This document shows, piece by piece, positions 25,789-55,128 of a DNA stretch of 64,000 nucleotides. The stretch's first letter is position 1, and each line of letters begins with the position of its first letter. This DNA is from Brugia malayi (Eukaryota > Nematoda > Chromadorea > Rhabditida > Onchocercidae), in contig NW_025062478.1 of the NCBI RefSeq assembly GCF_000002995.4, positions 3,076,001 to 3,140,000 on the forward strand, given 5' to 3'. Both the position numbers and the translations under genes were made by a program. The notes below the pieces were generated by a model, which was given only the letters and a program-made list of their open reading frames with translations, searched no databases and was not told where the DNA came from.

Positions 25789-26999
25789 GTAATAGGTAAA
25801 TTTCCGCAAATGAGATAAACCGAATCCTTCCAAAGAAAATGGTCTAAGCTAAATTGAATTATATTGACTTGAGAGTATATGATGAAGTTCACATTTATGA
25901 AAATACAAACTTTACAAAAGTGTAATATGCCTACACTTTCGTATTTTTTCCCCGCAGCATAACAATACGAGTATACGTCAGTCTATCCATACCCATTTAA
26001 CCAACATATATGTCAAACAAACATAAGTCTATCCACATATTTTATTGTTATATTATGTAGGAAGAAATTCATAGTAAAAGAAATGATTTTTATTTCTTTC
26101 CATTTCCATTTTGCAATTCCATTTTCTCACTATATAACATACAATACAATAACCGAAAGTGAAATACATAAAACTGTATGACTACATTATAAATTGATTA
26201 TATTACAATTAAATGAATGGATGCGGTATCAAGAGAATTCATAATACCTCAACAATGTTAAGTAATTCAAGATTAAATTTTATAGCAAGAAACTTATATA
26301 AATAAAATCTCACCTTTAATAGTTGCCAATGTTGACAATTTCACACTACAACTTTATCTAGCTTCTTCCATATAATGAAAACCTGCAATGCTCACAACAA
26401 ATCTCCCAGATATCCCGAGAAATCCCGCCAGGAAAAGTCTCCAACCAGCCACTCAAAACAATTTCGAAAATCAATGAACCAATTCAAAACCATAACGTAC
26501 GCTCGAACATTCGTCCCCATATCAGCCTACAGCTAAACTTCGGACATAGGCACCATCCGTACGATACCAATAAGTTCATTTCGATTTTTGGGCTGAGGAT
26601 TGGAGGTAGCGTGTGAGGTGTATGTGACGATAAGGGTAAATTATCGGGTAGAAGTCCTGATTAACCGGATCCTGAAAAGAAATCGATAATTAGACGTAAC
26701 CCAGAAGAAGTAGGATACAATACGGATTAGTCCGAAAATGAGTGATATGTTTGTATATTAAAACGTTAGCATTAATTTCGAAGTGATGAAGTGAGAATGA
26801 AAAGTTGAGGTAATCGCTTGTGACAAAGTTTGAATTGGTTATTCTTTGATAATTATGATTAGAATGTTCGGGCAGTTTCGTAATTATATTTTATTGCATG
26901 TTTGATATTTTATCTGTAATTTAGAAATTATTTTTTGTCTTCCATTTCACAATGATATATTTGCTTATCTTTTTCCTTTTCCTTTCAGGATTTTCCGAA
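25789..26999. promoter_or_regulatory. Divergent upstream region of Borealin and rpl-38
   Basis: About 1.2 kb separate the two divergent start codons. No coding exon seen. The part nearest rpl-38 (26350-26700) is visibly less AT-rich than the rest of the window. CCTTTTCCTTTCAG (about 26975-26988) is a strong acceptor 11 nt before the rpl-38 ATG and is a likely trans-splice site. Confidence 0.5.
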
Positions 27000-27735
27000 A
27001 TGCCTCGGCAAATAACAGAAATCAAGGAGTTTCTGATGACTGCTCGAAGGAAGGATGCCAAATCGGTAAAAATTAAGAAAAATCCGGATAATGTGAAATT
27101 CAAGGTGCGATGTAGCAAATATCTCTACACACTCGTCATTCAGGTAAGCAGTATTTTAGTTATAATTTTGCTAATTTTGAAAGTTATAGCCTTTTTTCCT
27201 TTCCATGAGATGCAATTTATTTAAGACCAGTTATTCTGCTTACCACTTCTTGATTCTAGTATTGTTAAATGTTAACCCTACATCTAAATATTCTGCTTTT
27301 GACTTCTTTTGTTGACTTTTATATCTTGATAGTAACTGGCTTGTTTATGCTATAGCCTTTTTATGCAATGCTTGCTTGTGGTTTTGATTTTGTATTGGTT
27401 TTATGTCGGAAATGCAATCAGAAGGGTGCAGACAGATTTAATTGTTCTATTAGCCATGCACTATTTTTAAATTCATGAAAATAGACAATGATTGTGGAAT
27501 TTTGGTCGGAAAATTTGTTCAGAATGTTTCTTAGACAGTCGAAAGAAATACTATACCCAAGAAACGTTCAGAATGTTTTGCTTAGTATGATTTCATTTCA
27601 ACTGATCCATTTTTCAATGTATATGAAGTTTTTGTTCTTGAGCAGAACCGGAATTTTAACTTTCAGGATAAAGAAAAGGCTGAAAAATTGAAGCAATCGT
27701 TGCCACCTGGCCTTCAAGTAAAAGAATTGAAATAA
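27000..27735 (+). CDS. rpl-38: 60S ribosomal protein L38 (eL38)
   Basis: Small basic protein of the large ribosomal subunit. Two exons, 27000-27143 and 27667-27735, phase 0 junction, 70 aa, exactly the family length. The protein starts [20 protein letters not shown] and continues through SVKIKKN and [12 protein letters not shown] to a PGLQVKEL end, all diagnostic of eL38. The ATG at 27000 lies 11 nt after a strong splice acceptor, fitting SL trans-splicing of a ribosomal protein mRNA. An AATAAA poly(A) signal lies at 27828-27833, about 95 nt past the stop. Confidence 0.98.
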
Positions 27736-28244
27736 TAGATGTTATTCCAATTACGATATCTGCCATTGATTTTGGTTGCATGTGGTGTGTTAATTTCGAT
27801 TGCTATATGGTTTACATTGGAAGTCTAAATAAACAGATCTTTTGAATCAGTTATAGTTCTCAAACAAGTTAGAACTGGTTTTCCTTAATTACAAATGAGT
27901 AATCTCACTTGTAAGCTGCATAATCCATATGCGGTAAGAATGTTATATGTTGCATAGAATCAACAAATTTGTTGGTTTGATAGAAATTTTGTCATTTAAA
28001 ACAAGTATTTGAGCACGTTATCACATATTACAGTGGTGGAAAATCAATTCTGTTTTTATTGTGAACATTTTTATTTTTGAACAGGTTTTTTTTGAAGAAT
28101 TTTAAACAGGTTTAGCCTGGAATAGTACTGAGCATCAGATATGTTACTATCGAAGGAATGAGTTAGTCTCCAGAAACATCTATCCTAAAATTATCTAGTG
28201 GACGTAGAGAAACTTATTAGTCAATGATTTAGAAACCAAAAACC
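27736..28244. other. 3' UTRs between rpl-38 and the ion-channel gene
   Basis: Convergent gene ends. Holds the rpl-38 poly(A) signal at 27828 and the channel gene's 3' UTR; no other structure seen. Confidence 0.7.
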
Positions 28245-44839
<16,595 letters not shown>

Positions 44840-47728
44840 CGAAATTATTGTCAGATTTTTGATAATTTATGATAAATTATAAATTTTGATTTGATTATTT
44901 GAATAATAGAAATCCAACAAAACCAAATGTGAAATATCATTTTTCGATTAATAGCTGAAAAAAAAAAAAAAAAAAAAGAAAAGAAAAAACGAAAACGAAA
45001 AGAAATGAGAAATGAATTGGAAATTTTTGAATAAATTGAGCAAATTAATCAATGAAAAATAATGAATAAACGAAATGCATCAAAAATACTATCATAATTT
45101 GAGTGATTTTTGATAAATTACAAATTTTTCAATTAATAATTTTTCTAACTGAATGATAGCAATTAGAAAAAAAAATCCATATATGAAATATCAATTTTTA
45201 ATTAAAAGCAGCAAAAAAAAAAAAAAGAAAAGAAATTAGACAAATCAAAAAGAAAATTTTAGTAATTAAATTTTATAGTTTTTTAGGTTTTTTTCTTTTA
45301 TTTTTAGAAAAATAAAAAAACAAAACACAAAAAAGTTTGTATTTTTTGAACAAAAAATAAGCAAAAAAAAGAAGAATGAAAAAAAAAAAAAAAAAAATTG
45401 AAGAAAAACAACTGAATAATGCGTTTTGTTTTAGAATTTATGAATGATATGAGCAATTGATGCGAAAAAGAAAAACAAACAAAAAATAAAACTTTTTATA
45501 TTTCTTTTGTTTTCTTTGAAAGAAAATTATTATGAACAAAAGGTAATAAAAGAGTGTTTGTTATTTTCGTTCAATCATTTTTTTTTTTTTTCTCTTTTTT
45601 TTTTGAAAAAGTTTTGTTTTGATTTTTTGAAAAGTTTTTGATAAAAAGATAGATCTGATGATGAGTGAGAAACGGTTTGAGGTAACGAACTGACTGACGG
45701 ATTAATGGATGGATGGACAAATTGGTAGACGGATAAGCGGATTTGTGGACGGATGGATGATGGAGGGTTGGTAGGTGGACGGAAGGTATGGATAAACGGA
45801 TAGACAGATGGATGGATGAACGGATAGGTAAATTGCTAGACGGGCGGACATACGGAATGGTGGACGGATAGATGAATGCAGAATGGATGGACCGGCGGAT
45901 GAAATGGGAAGATGGACGGAGTGGTGTGACGGCGGATGGACGGGGATGGATTGGTAAGCGAATGAATGGATGCAAGGGTGGACGGATGGACGAACGAATA
46001 AATGCAAGAATGGACAGACAACGGATGGACGGTCGGACGGACGGATGGACGAACGGTCAGATGCAAGAGTGGACGGACGGATGGACGGATAAATGGATAG
46101 ATGGATGGATGAATGAATGAATAATGGATAGATGGATGGTTGGTTGGGTGGATGAAATAAATGGAGGATGGATGGATAAGGATAAATAACGCAGCGGAAT
46201 GAGAATATGGGTAGTACTAGAAGGGATCAGTATTGAAAAGAGAGGTGGAAAGGGAAAAAGGGAGAGAGAGAGAGAGAGAGGACAAAAAAAAAGACAAACA
46301 AAATCAAAAATTGGTGAAATTGGAATAGTTGTGGGCCAGTTAAAAGCATTGATTCATTAAAAGACAAACAAAATGTTTTGAGTGTTATGTAAATATAAAT
46401 ATGTGAGAGAGGAAGAGAGGGAAGGAGAGAGAGAGAGAGAGATTTGCTTGGAAGATGAAAAAAGTTTTTAAAAATGCTCAAATATTTATTGCTTTTTCAT
46501 TTTCTTTTCTTTCTTTCTTTCCTTTTATTTTCTTATCTTTTCATACATTTCATTTCATTTCAATTGTTATTTTCAATTTTTAAAAAAAATTTTTTTTTTC
46601 TAAAATACGAAAAATATTCTCACATCATTTCATTTATCATTTAACTTTATCATAATATTTATTTATCAAACTTTCCATCATAATATTTGTTTTTTTTTTT
46701 TTGAAACTTAATATTTATTAAAAATTAAAGTTATTTTACTATACATACAATAAAATGTTTTTATATATGTTTGTATTTGAATGTGAAAAAAATGATATGA
46801 GTTTTATTAATTTAAAACTTATAGCAGTAAAAGGAAAGTTTTTTCTTTCAATGCAGCAAAAAGAACAAAAAAATTAATTTGTAAAAAGCAAAAAAAAAAA
46901 ATTTTAATTTTTTATTTAATTTTAGCAAAATTTTATCACAAAAATTTTCAAATTTATGCTAAAATTTACTTATCAAATTTTCAAATTTAAATTTGAAAGG
47001 TAAATTGATGGGATTTAAAAATATGCCATTGGAAAAAGTCGCTTCAAAATTCAGTTCAAAAATTATTAAACAGCAATTATATCTAAATAAAAGCTACAAA
47101 TACAGACAAAAGTTTTAAAAAAAGAAATCTTTTTTTTTTTTCTTTTCTTATAAAGTATAGAGAAAAAGTAAATTAATATTTACTAATTATTATTGAAATT
47201 TAATACTTACAATAACACAAAACAGTGCATTGCAATAAAGAAAAAAGTAAAAACGTAGAAAAAAAAAATGTGTAAAAAATGAAATCTTTCAATAATTTTA
47301 TCATAATTTATTAACACATAATTCATTCATTAATAATAAGTAATTAAATTTTTATTTTGTATTAAAACATTCAAATCAATAAAAACTGAGCATATTTGCA
47401 CTGTTATTTATTTTCATTAACACATACGTACATTTTACAAATTATCATAATTAATTACTGTATTAATTTAATCTAAACAAGATGGATAAGAACTCATAAA
47501 TTAATACTAATTGCAAATTGGAATCAATTAATTAAAAAATTAATTTTAAGAGTTGAAAATTTGAAAATAACATGTTTTTCCAATTAAAATAAACGATGGA
47601 TTACACTGAATGCAAATGAATTTAATTAATTAAAAAAAATTTATTTGAAAGTTAAAAATTTGAAAATCTCATATTTTCATCATTGTCAATTTATTTGTAC
47701 ATATGTATTTTTGTTTATCAGATCAAAA
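44840..47728. other. Intergenic stretch between channel and DB-module genes
   Basis: Contains the channel gene's upstream region, the GGAT/GGAC tract (45690-46175), two GA microsatellites (46263-46280, 46406-46442) and otherwise A/T homopolymers. No credible exon. Confidence 0.7.
45690..46175. repeat. Degenerate G-rich GGAT/GGAC tetranucleotide tract
   Basis: About 480 bp dominated by GGATGGAC, GGATGGAT and GGACGGAC words with frequent single-base changes, strongly purine-biased on +. It gives Trp/Asp/Gly/Met-rich ORFs on + and His/Pro/Ser-rich ORFs on minus that have no protein meaning. By far the most GC-rich long stretch in the window. Confidence 0.95.
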
Positions 47729-50700
47729 TCACCGAAAGTATCGGATGAGATCATGCCAAAAACATGATTTCATATTTTCAAAACGGTCGAAGCATGGAAG
47801 AAATGATATATCCAATTGTGTTATTTGACCTAAAACAAACAATTAAAATTAAAAAGTAAATAAAAAGAACTGATCGATAGAGCACTTTGATTGCTGTAAC
47901 TTTTAAGGTAAAAGAAAAAAACTAAATTATAAAATGATATAAAATTATTAAAAAATATATAAAAAACAAAATTTGCAACAAGTTTTTAAAATTATTTAAA
48001 AATAATATTTTGTTCTACCAATCTAATAAATTTGCTACAGTGGTAAACAAATAAGATACACTTAGATTATTTAATAAAAAATATAAATAATCTTTTTTTG
48101 TTATTTTCAGCAATTTATACTTATATATTTGATAATTAAAAACAAAATATTAACTTTATTAAAAATGTTATATTGAAAATTTTCAAATCTTCAATTTATT
48201 TATTATATTTCATTTTTTTTTTTTTTTTTTGAAATGAAATTTCAAAGCAGATTAATTTGATATATTGCGAAAAATCTTCAAATTAGATAGGCAATTTTTG
48301 CTTTAATTTAAATTTAAATTACTCGATCATCCATTAGCATTTTCATTCATTTCTAATATGCTTTATATATTAATTTAATAATTAATTAATAAGTCTTTTT
48401 TTTTTTTTTTGGTTTTTACAAGTGATTTGAATGCTGAAAGTATTAATGTATGAAATAAAAATAATTAAAAATTTAGTAATGAAAAATTAAAAGGAGCAAA
48501 AAAATTTTTACTGTATAATTAAGTTGAATATTTTCAATTTATTCACTTTAAAAATTTATGCTTAAAAAAAAAGAAAAAAAAAAACTAGTGCTTTACCAGG
48601 CCTTTGATCACAAAATGTGAGACATTTTGCGCCAGCTAATGTTGTCGTTATGCCGTTCCGCAAGCAGCATGGTCGATGATCACGACCTTGCGCAGCGCAA
48701 AATTGCATCTCTCTCATTGCTTTTATGGGACATGAATCTTGATGCAAATACATTAACATTAACTGAAATATATAAAAATTTACAATCATTAATTTTATTC
48801 TTTAAATGCTATAGCAATTGTCATTTTATAATAAATAAATATATTTATATAATAGAGATTAAATATTTGTTAAATATAAATTTTTGAATTTTTAAATTTT
48901 GTTGGTAAGAAGAAAAAAGAAGAGAAGGACAGAAAGTGGATTTATGTCAAATGAAGCATCTCATATCGGCGCATTTGTAATATCTTTTCAAAACATGACA
49001 ATTACATCATCATTAAAGTCTTAAAGATTGTCAACGATTACCAAATGATTCTATCAAATAATACTATTTTACAAAATAAAAATTAAAAAAAAAAATTTGT
49101 TTTTTTTTTGGCTAAAATATGAATAAAAAGAAAGAAAATAAAATTGTTTGAATTTTTAAAAATTTCTATTTTTAATCTTTTTTTCAAAAGAAAAAAAAAG
49201 AACAAAAATTTTTACTCAATTGTAGTTTTATAAAATTTCTAGTTTTTTTTTCCTCTTTTTTGTTTGATTATAATATAATAAAAATATTTCGCAAAATAAA
49301 TGAAAAAAAAATTTTTTTTTCTATTTTTTGTTTTTTAAGTTTTTTTTTTTTTTTTTAAAAAAAAAAAAGTTAAATGAAAATATGAAAAGATACAGATTGT
49401 TGATTGTAATAATTAAAATTGCATTTATTAAGACAAGCATCTGGCAATTTCCGATCCATGCAACACTCCAAAAATGCTTCATTTGGATCCTGAAATTTTT
49501 ATTTTTATTTTTTTTTTGAAAAAAGAAAAAGTTTGAAATTTATATTTAAATTAAAAATTTACAAACTTGTTTATGCGAATTTATAAAGTATAATTATGAT
49601 GTATTATATGCACACAAATATGTTTTCATGTATAATTAATTAATTCTTTATGCTAATTATTGCATTTGTTGTAAACAGTATTTGAAATTAAAATCCTCTA
49701 CAGTCATAATAAATAGTTTTAAAAGTTGAAAATGCTTGAAATTATTTAAATTTTAAGTAATTTTTAATAATTATAAAATTTGCTTCCTTTTAAAACAACA
49801 AAATTGCATATTTTACATTTAACAATTAATACTATAAAATTTTACAATTCTTAATTTTGTCTGATTTTTTTCTAAAAAAAAAGAAAAATGTTGTTTATTT
49901 TATTTTTTAAATTTATTTTCGTACTTAAATTAGTAATAATGTAAAATAATGATTGAAATTTGGATTATACATTGATTTACTATTCATGATTATAAGTTAA
50001 TTTTACATAAATTAGTGATAAATTTTAAAAATTTAAATTATTCTCTTTTAAAATGCTATATGCATGCTAAAAATGAAATTAGAAAAAAATTTTTAAAACA
50101 TAAACACAATATTATTTTTATCAAAATTAAAGTGATTTTTTCTTTAAATATAAAAGAAAAATTAAGCATAATTTATGATTCAAATAATATCAAATCTTTT
50201 GCATTTTAAAAACAAAAAAAAAAAAAATCATTGAAATAATCTATTAAAATTTAAATTAATTTAGATATCTAAATAAGAAGTGAAAAATAATTAATCTGAA
50301 GTGTTCAAATTTAAATTAATTTAAATAAGAAATGAAAATAATTAACCTGAAATGTTCTAATTTAAAATATTTTAAATAAGAAATGAAAAATAATTAATCT
50401 GAAATGTTCCAATTTAAATTAATTTAAATAAGAAATGAAAATAATTAACCTGGAATGTTCTAATTTAAATTAATTTAAATAAAAAATGAAAAATAATCAA
50501 CCTGAAATGTTCGTCCTTTAATTGGTAATTCAGCAGCTGTTGGCGATGCCATTGCAAGCACACGTCGCTCATCTAATGCTCTTAATGGTTTGCTATTTCT
50601 AAAAATTAATTTATTCATTAAGTTACTTTTAAAAAAAAAAAAAAATTCATTTAAATATTTTTGAATAAAATATTTTTAAAAAAAAATAAAATTTCATAAA

Positions 50701-51599
50701 ATTATTTTTTTCTTAAAATAATATTTTCAAAAAAACAAAAAGAAAAATAAATTTTAGGATGAAAAAAATATTTAAAAAGAAATATTACTATCATACCTAT
50801 ATTTAAATTGATTAAATGGTATGAGTAATGGCGATGAGTCATGCATTTTACTCTCTAACATTGATTGTGGTCTTTTTGACCATTGATTATCATTATCAAG
50901 CATTGATAACATTAAATTTTTTGACGCACGTGCACGTAACTTATAGCAGCCGTACTGTCCGCAATCATATGACGGCGGACAATTGCAAATTACTGATTGC
51001 GCCATTTGTACCGGTTGACAGTACGCCATTCCACCGCATATTCCATTTGCATAGCACTGCGACAATTATAATTAATAATTCTTTCTTTGCTTTTTTTTTT
51101 TTTTTTTTTTTTTTTTCAAAAAATATTTTTTTATCAAAAATATTTTAAATAGAAATGAAAAATTTTTTCAAATTTTATAATTTAAAATTTTTATTTTAAA
51201 TAATTAAAAAGAAAAAAAAAAGCGCACCGAATTAAAAGTTAAATTATGAAAAAAAAAAAGTAACATTAAAACATATTTGTCATTTTTTTTTTTGAGAATA
51301 GTGTTTAAAGATTTTTACATTTTATTTTTATATATTTTTCGTTTTAATTTTATTCTAAAAGTTTTTTTTTCTTGCTTTTCATTCATTATAATATAAATTT
51401 AATTAATATGCTACTAGTTCAGAGATTTTTAAATCATTTATTAAAAGTGAAAATATTTTAAATATAAAAATTTGAACTTTAAAAAAAAGAAAACAAACGA
51501 AAATTTTACCGCAAAAATAATGGATGGTAATGAAAATGTAAGTGCAATTATAAATGTAAATTTCATGATATTTGTTTTCATTTCAAATATGTTCAACAT
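47729..51599 (-). CDS. Secreted EGF-like/DB-module protein (nematode-specific)
   Basis: Minus exons in phase: 51599-51510, 51056-50797, 50598-50502, 49489-49394, 48762-48597, 47829-47729; 269 aa. Residues 1-30 form a signal peptide (hydrophobic KFTFIIALTFSLPSIIFA). Next is a Cys-rich EGF-like region with CNCPPSYDCG, then a linker of about 90 residues without cysteines. The C-terminal 120 residues form a DB module: FLECCMDRKLPDACLNKC, CPIKAM, FCAAQGRDHRPCC, KCLTFCDQRPG, LDISFLPCFDRFENMKSCF. DB modules occur in secreted nematode proteins of unknown function. An acceptor TTTTCAG lies 10 nt before the ATG, fitting trans-splicing. The intron after exon 50598-50502 starts with four tandem copies of its own exon-intron junction. 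Confidence 0.9.
50290..50512 (-). repeat. Tandem 51-53-bp repeat duplicating a splice junction
   Basis: Five copies of a roughly 52-bp unit; on the coding (minus) strand each has GAACATT(T/C)CAG followed by (G/A)TTAATTATT. Copy starts near 50498, 50446, 50396, 50343 and 50292. The first copy contains the actual end of exon 50598-50502 and its donor; the copies at 50446 and 50343 keep CAG|GTTAAT, while those at 50396 and 50292 have CAG|ATTAAT. Confidence 0.88.
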
Positions 51600-51609
51600 T
51601 GTTTGTTAA

Positions 51610-51620
51610 CTGAAAATAGA
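51610..51620 (-). promoter_or_regulatory. Candidate SL trans-splice acceptor of the DB-module gene
   Basis: On minus the sequence reads CTATTTTCAG then TTAACAAACA and the ATG. A strong acceptor with no upstream in-frame exon and a 10-nt leader is typical of trans-spliced nematode mRNAs. No spliced-leader sequence is encoded here, so this is inference. Confidence 0.5.
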
Positions 51621-53514
51621 AAGAGAAAAAGAAAATTAAAATTAATATTTTTAAAAATTAAAAAAAAAAAAACGAAAACGAAAACGTCGTTCAATTTTTT
51701 CAATGTATAAATTATTTTAATACATAATTGCTATGCTAACAATTACTTATTTTACTACTACAATAATTATTTATTTTAGTACTAAAATATATTCTTATTA
51801 TCAGTTTTAATTTTTTAATTTTTGCATTAAAAGGAAATAATAAACATTTCACATGAAAATTTTAATTATTAAAAAGCGTCAATTAATCTTTTCAACGTAC
51901 AAATTATTTTCATACGTAATCGATACGCTAACAATTACTTATTTTACTGTTGCAATAAGAATAGTAAAAAAAATTGTAGTGGCAAAGTATATTGTAATAA
52001 TAAAATAAATAATTGTTAACATACCAATTACGCTATTATTACGTTTCGTTATTTGTAATTTTTACGTCAAAAAAAAAAATAGTATTTCACGTAAACATTA
52101 TAAATATTAAAAAACGTCAGTTAATATTTCCTAAAGTAAATAAATTTTTAACATAATTTTTTTTTTTTCAAAAAAATTGGAAGAATGAAAAAGTTAAATA
52201 AATGTAATAAAATTTGAGGGAAATTTAAATCTGTAATAAATGATATGAAGTAAATATAATTTATTAAAAGTGTATAATAAATAAAAATATTAATGGCTTA
52301 TCATAACTTATCAATAATATATTTAATTATTTAATTATATATTTAATTACATATTAATACCACAGGTGAAATAAATTAATTATAAATTAATTAGAAATAA
52401 AGAATTAATTTAAAAATCAGTACTATTATATAACATATTATTTCAGTTATATTAAGAAAAAACGAATAAGTAATAATAAATAACAGAAGCTAATTTGTAA
52501 AATTCAACTTAATAAATTTAAAACTTTAATTAAAATATTTAAAATTTTCAAAAATATATACATGACAAACATATCTAACAAAAGTGAAAGAAAAGAAAAA
52601 TAATTTATCTATAGAAATTATAAAATATCAAATAAGAAATAAATGAACAATGTTTTTAATTATTAATTGTAATTTAAATTTTTCTTCTGAAATAAAAATT
52701 AAAATAAAAATAAATTAAATTGAAAAAATAATATTATAAAAATGATGAAAGTTCACAAAATTGATTATTGTACTGCAAAGAAAATAAAATTGTTGCAAAG
52801 TATATAATTAAAAAGTTTAATTAAAATCAAATCAATTATAAATTTAAGCAAAATAATGAAACAAAAATTTTTCTTTTTTATTTATGCAAAACAAATAAAA
52901 ATTAAATCTTTTAAAAAATAATTAATTGAGATTAAATTAACCATAATTTAAGTACGATTATAACATTACGAATGATACAAAAAGTATTTTCCTTAATTTA
53001 CATAAAACAAAAAGAATAAATTTTTTTTAAAAAGAAGAAGAAAACAATTTTATCATTTTCAATTATAATCTAAAATATCTATCATATTTCACATTTTTAA
53101 TTTAACATTTTAATTTTTTTAATTTCTATTTTTTAGTTTTATTTTTGAATTATTACAAATATCAAAGTAAAAAAATTTTTGTGCGAAATTTATATTCGTA
53201 TGCGCAATCATATTCAAATTTAACTAAAAAAAATTTTTTTTCAAAATAATATTTTAGTTTTTTTTTTTTTTCTTTTTAAGCTCAATAAACATTATTTTAA
53301 CATTTAATTAAAAAGTTGCTTATTTCAATTTTTTTTATCTTTTTTAACATAATATTTTAGACAACAAAATAAGCATACAATTGATATTTAATTAAAAATT
53401 AAATTAATGAATTAAAAATAAAAATTACTAAAAATGAGTTCAATAAATTGCTGTAACAATTATTATTGTTATTAGTACATAAAGTTGACATGTGACATTA
53501 GTGGCATTTTAGTT

Positions 53515-53700
53515 TGACTTACAAAAGAGAGAGATTCAGGTCAATCTGATATGGCCATTTGACGATGGATGGATGAGGAAATGGGCGGAGGGATGAATTG
53601 TTCATCGACCAGTTCTCTCATTAACCGGACCGGTTTTACGGATTACAATCAATGATTGGAATGGGTCAAGTTTGCATTGAAGCAAATGAAATGAAATGTA
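53515..53700. promoter_or_regulatory. Less AT-rich island with AACCGG-A-CCGGTT palindrome
   Basis: A block with GGATGGATG words and a perfect inverted repeat, AACCGG (53623-53628), A, CCGGTT (53630-53635). The half-sites resemble the Grainyhead/CP2 consensus AACCGGTT. It lies about 1.9 kb upstream of the DB-module start. Regulatory role is a guess. Confidence 0.3.
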
Positions 53701-55079
53701 AAAGTGGTTGTTGAAATTTGCATAAAATATAAGTGAAAATATTTGATAATATAAAATTTTTCATATAAATATGAACTGCTTAAATATTATTAATATTTAA
53801 TTAACAATTTATTATTCAAAAAAAAAAAAACAAGGAAGTAAACAAATAAACAAACAAACAAATAAATAAAGTGTAAAGAACTTAGCTTTTGTATGTTTTT
53901 CTCTTCTGTATTTTTTATTAAAACTAATAAAAATTAAACCAATTAATAATTTTATTATTTGCAAAAAGAAAAGTGCAATGGAATTTATTTTTTTATAATA
54001 ATTGAGACAAATAAGCAGTTAATAATTTTAAAAAGTAATATTATAAGAAATATAAAGGAATAAAATAATTATTAAAAACAATTAAAAAGCAAAAAAAAAA
54101 AAAAAGTTGAAATGAGATTATCAAAATTATAAAAAAGAAAAAAATATATAAAACAATGTTTTTTGAAAAGTTTTTACTTTCTAAATATAATTAAAAACAG
54201 TTAAAAATTATTTATTAATCGATTTTGTATTTTTTTAATTTCTGAATTATTTCATTAGCAATAGACTAAAGTAATTAATTAATATTAGTTCTATATAATA
54301 ATACACTTTAACAAAAAAAAAAAAAGGGAATAGAAAAAAAGTTAATTAGGGATATTATTAATTAGTATAACAAATATAATTAGAAATAAATGTTCTCCAA
54401 TAATTTTCCAAGAATTATTCATTTTTTTAAATTTAATTCGAATAAATGATGCAATAAACATTTCCGATTAACAATTCTATGAATTATTATTGTTTATTTA
54501 ATTATTCAAAGAAAATATTTGAATGTTTATAATTTAATCATTAGTTTACATTGTTTTTAAAATTAGTTACTTAATTATTACTTTTAAAAAAATTAGTATT
54601 TTCATCAAAAATCTTTTACCCACAGCTTGGGGAAAAAAAAGAAGATAGAATATAACGCTAAAATTTGCAATATAAATAAATAAAACAAATAAATAATAAC
54701 ATATAACATAATATAATAAAAAAAAAATAATAATGACATAAGATGATAGTAAATTAAGACTCTGATAAATTAATTAATTAATTAATTAGATACACAGACA
54801 ATAGCACTAATAATTAAATAAATGGGTTAAACTTTTATCAATTTAATCATTCTCAATTTTTCATACTAATAATATTTACTGCTACGTATATTTGTCAATA
54901 ACAATAATTACTCTAACAAAAATTTGCTGCAACATTAACATAATAGTAGTAGCAAATAATTAATAAGCAAATATGTCAGACGTAAAAGTTAAGCATTTTA
55001 TTAATACATTAAAATTATTGTATAATCAACAAGCAATTACGCATTACATTTGAAATTCTCAACAAATAACATTCCCATT

Positions 55080-55128
55080 CTCTTTTTTTCTTCTTTTCTC
55101 TCTCCCTCTCCCTCTCTCTCTCTCTCTT
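55080..55128. repeat. CT-rich microsatellite
   Basis: TCTCTCCCTCTCCCTCTCTC-type pyrimidine tract with interruptions. Confidence 0.9.

Noticed and set aside
45571..46120. Long ORFs rich in His/Pro/Ser (minus) and Trp/Asp/Gly (plus)
   Set aside because: They are readings of the GGAT/GGAC tetranucleotide tract; open in several frames on both strands and without start context, domain or splice partners.
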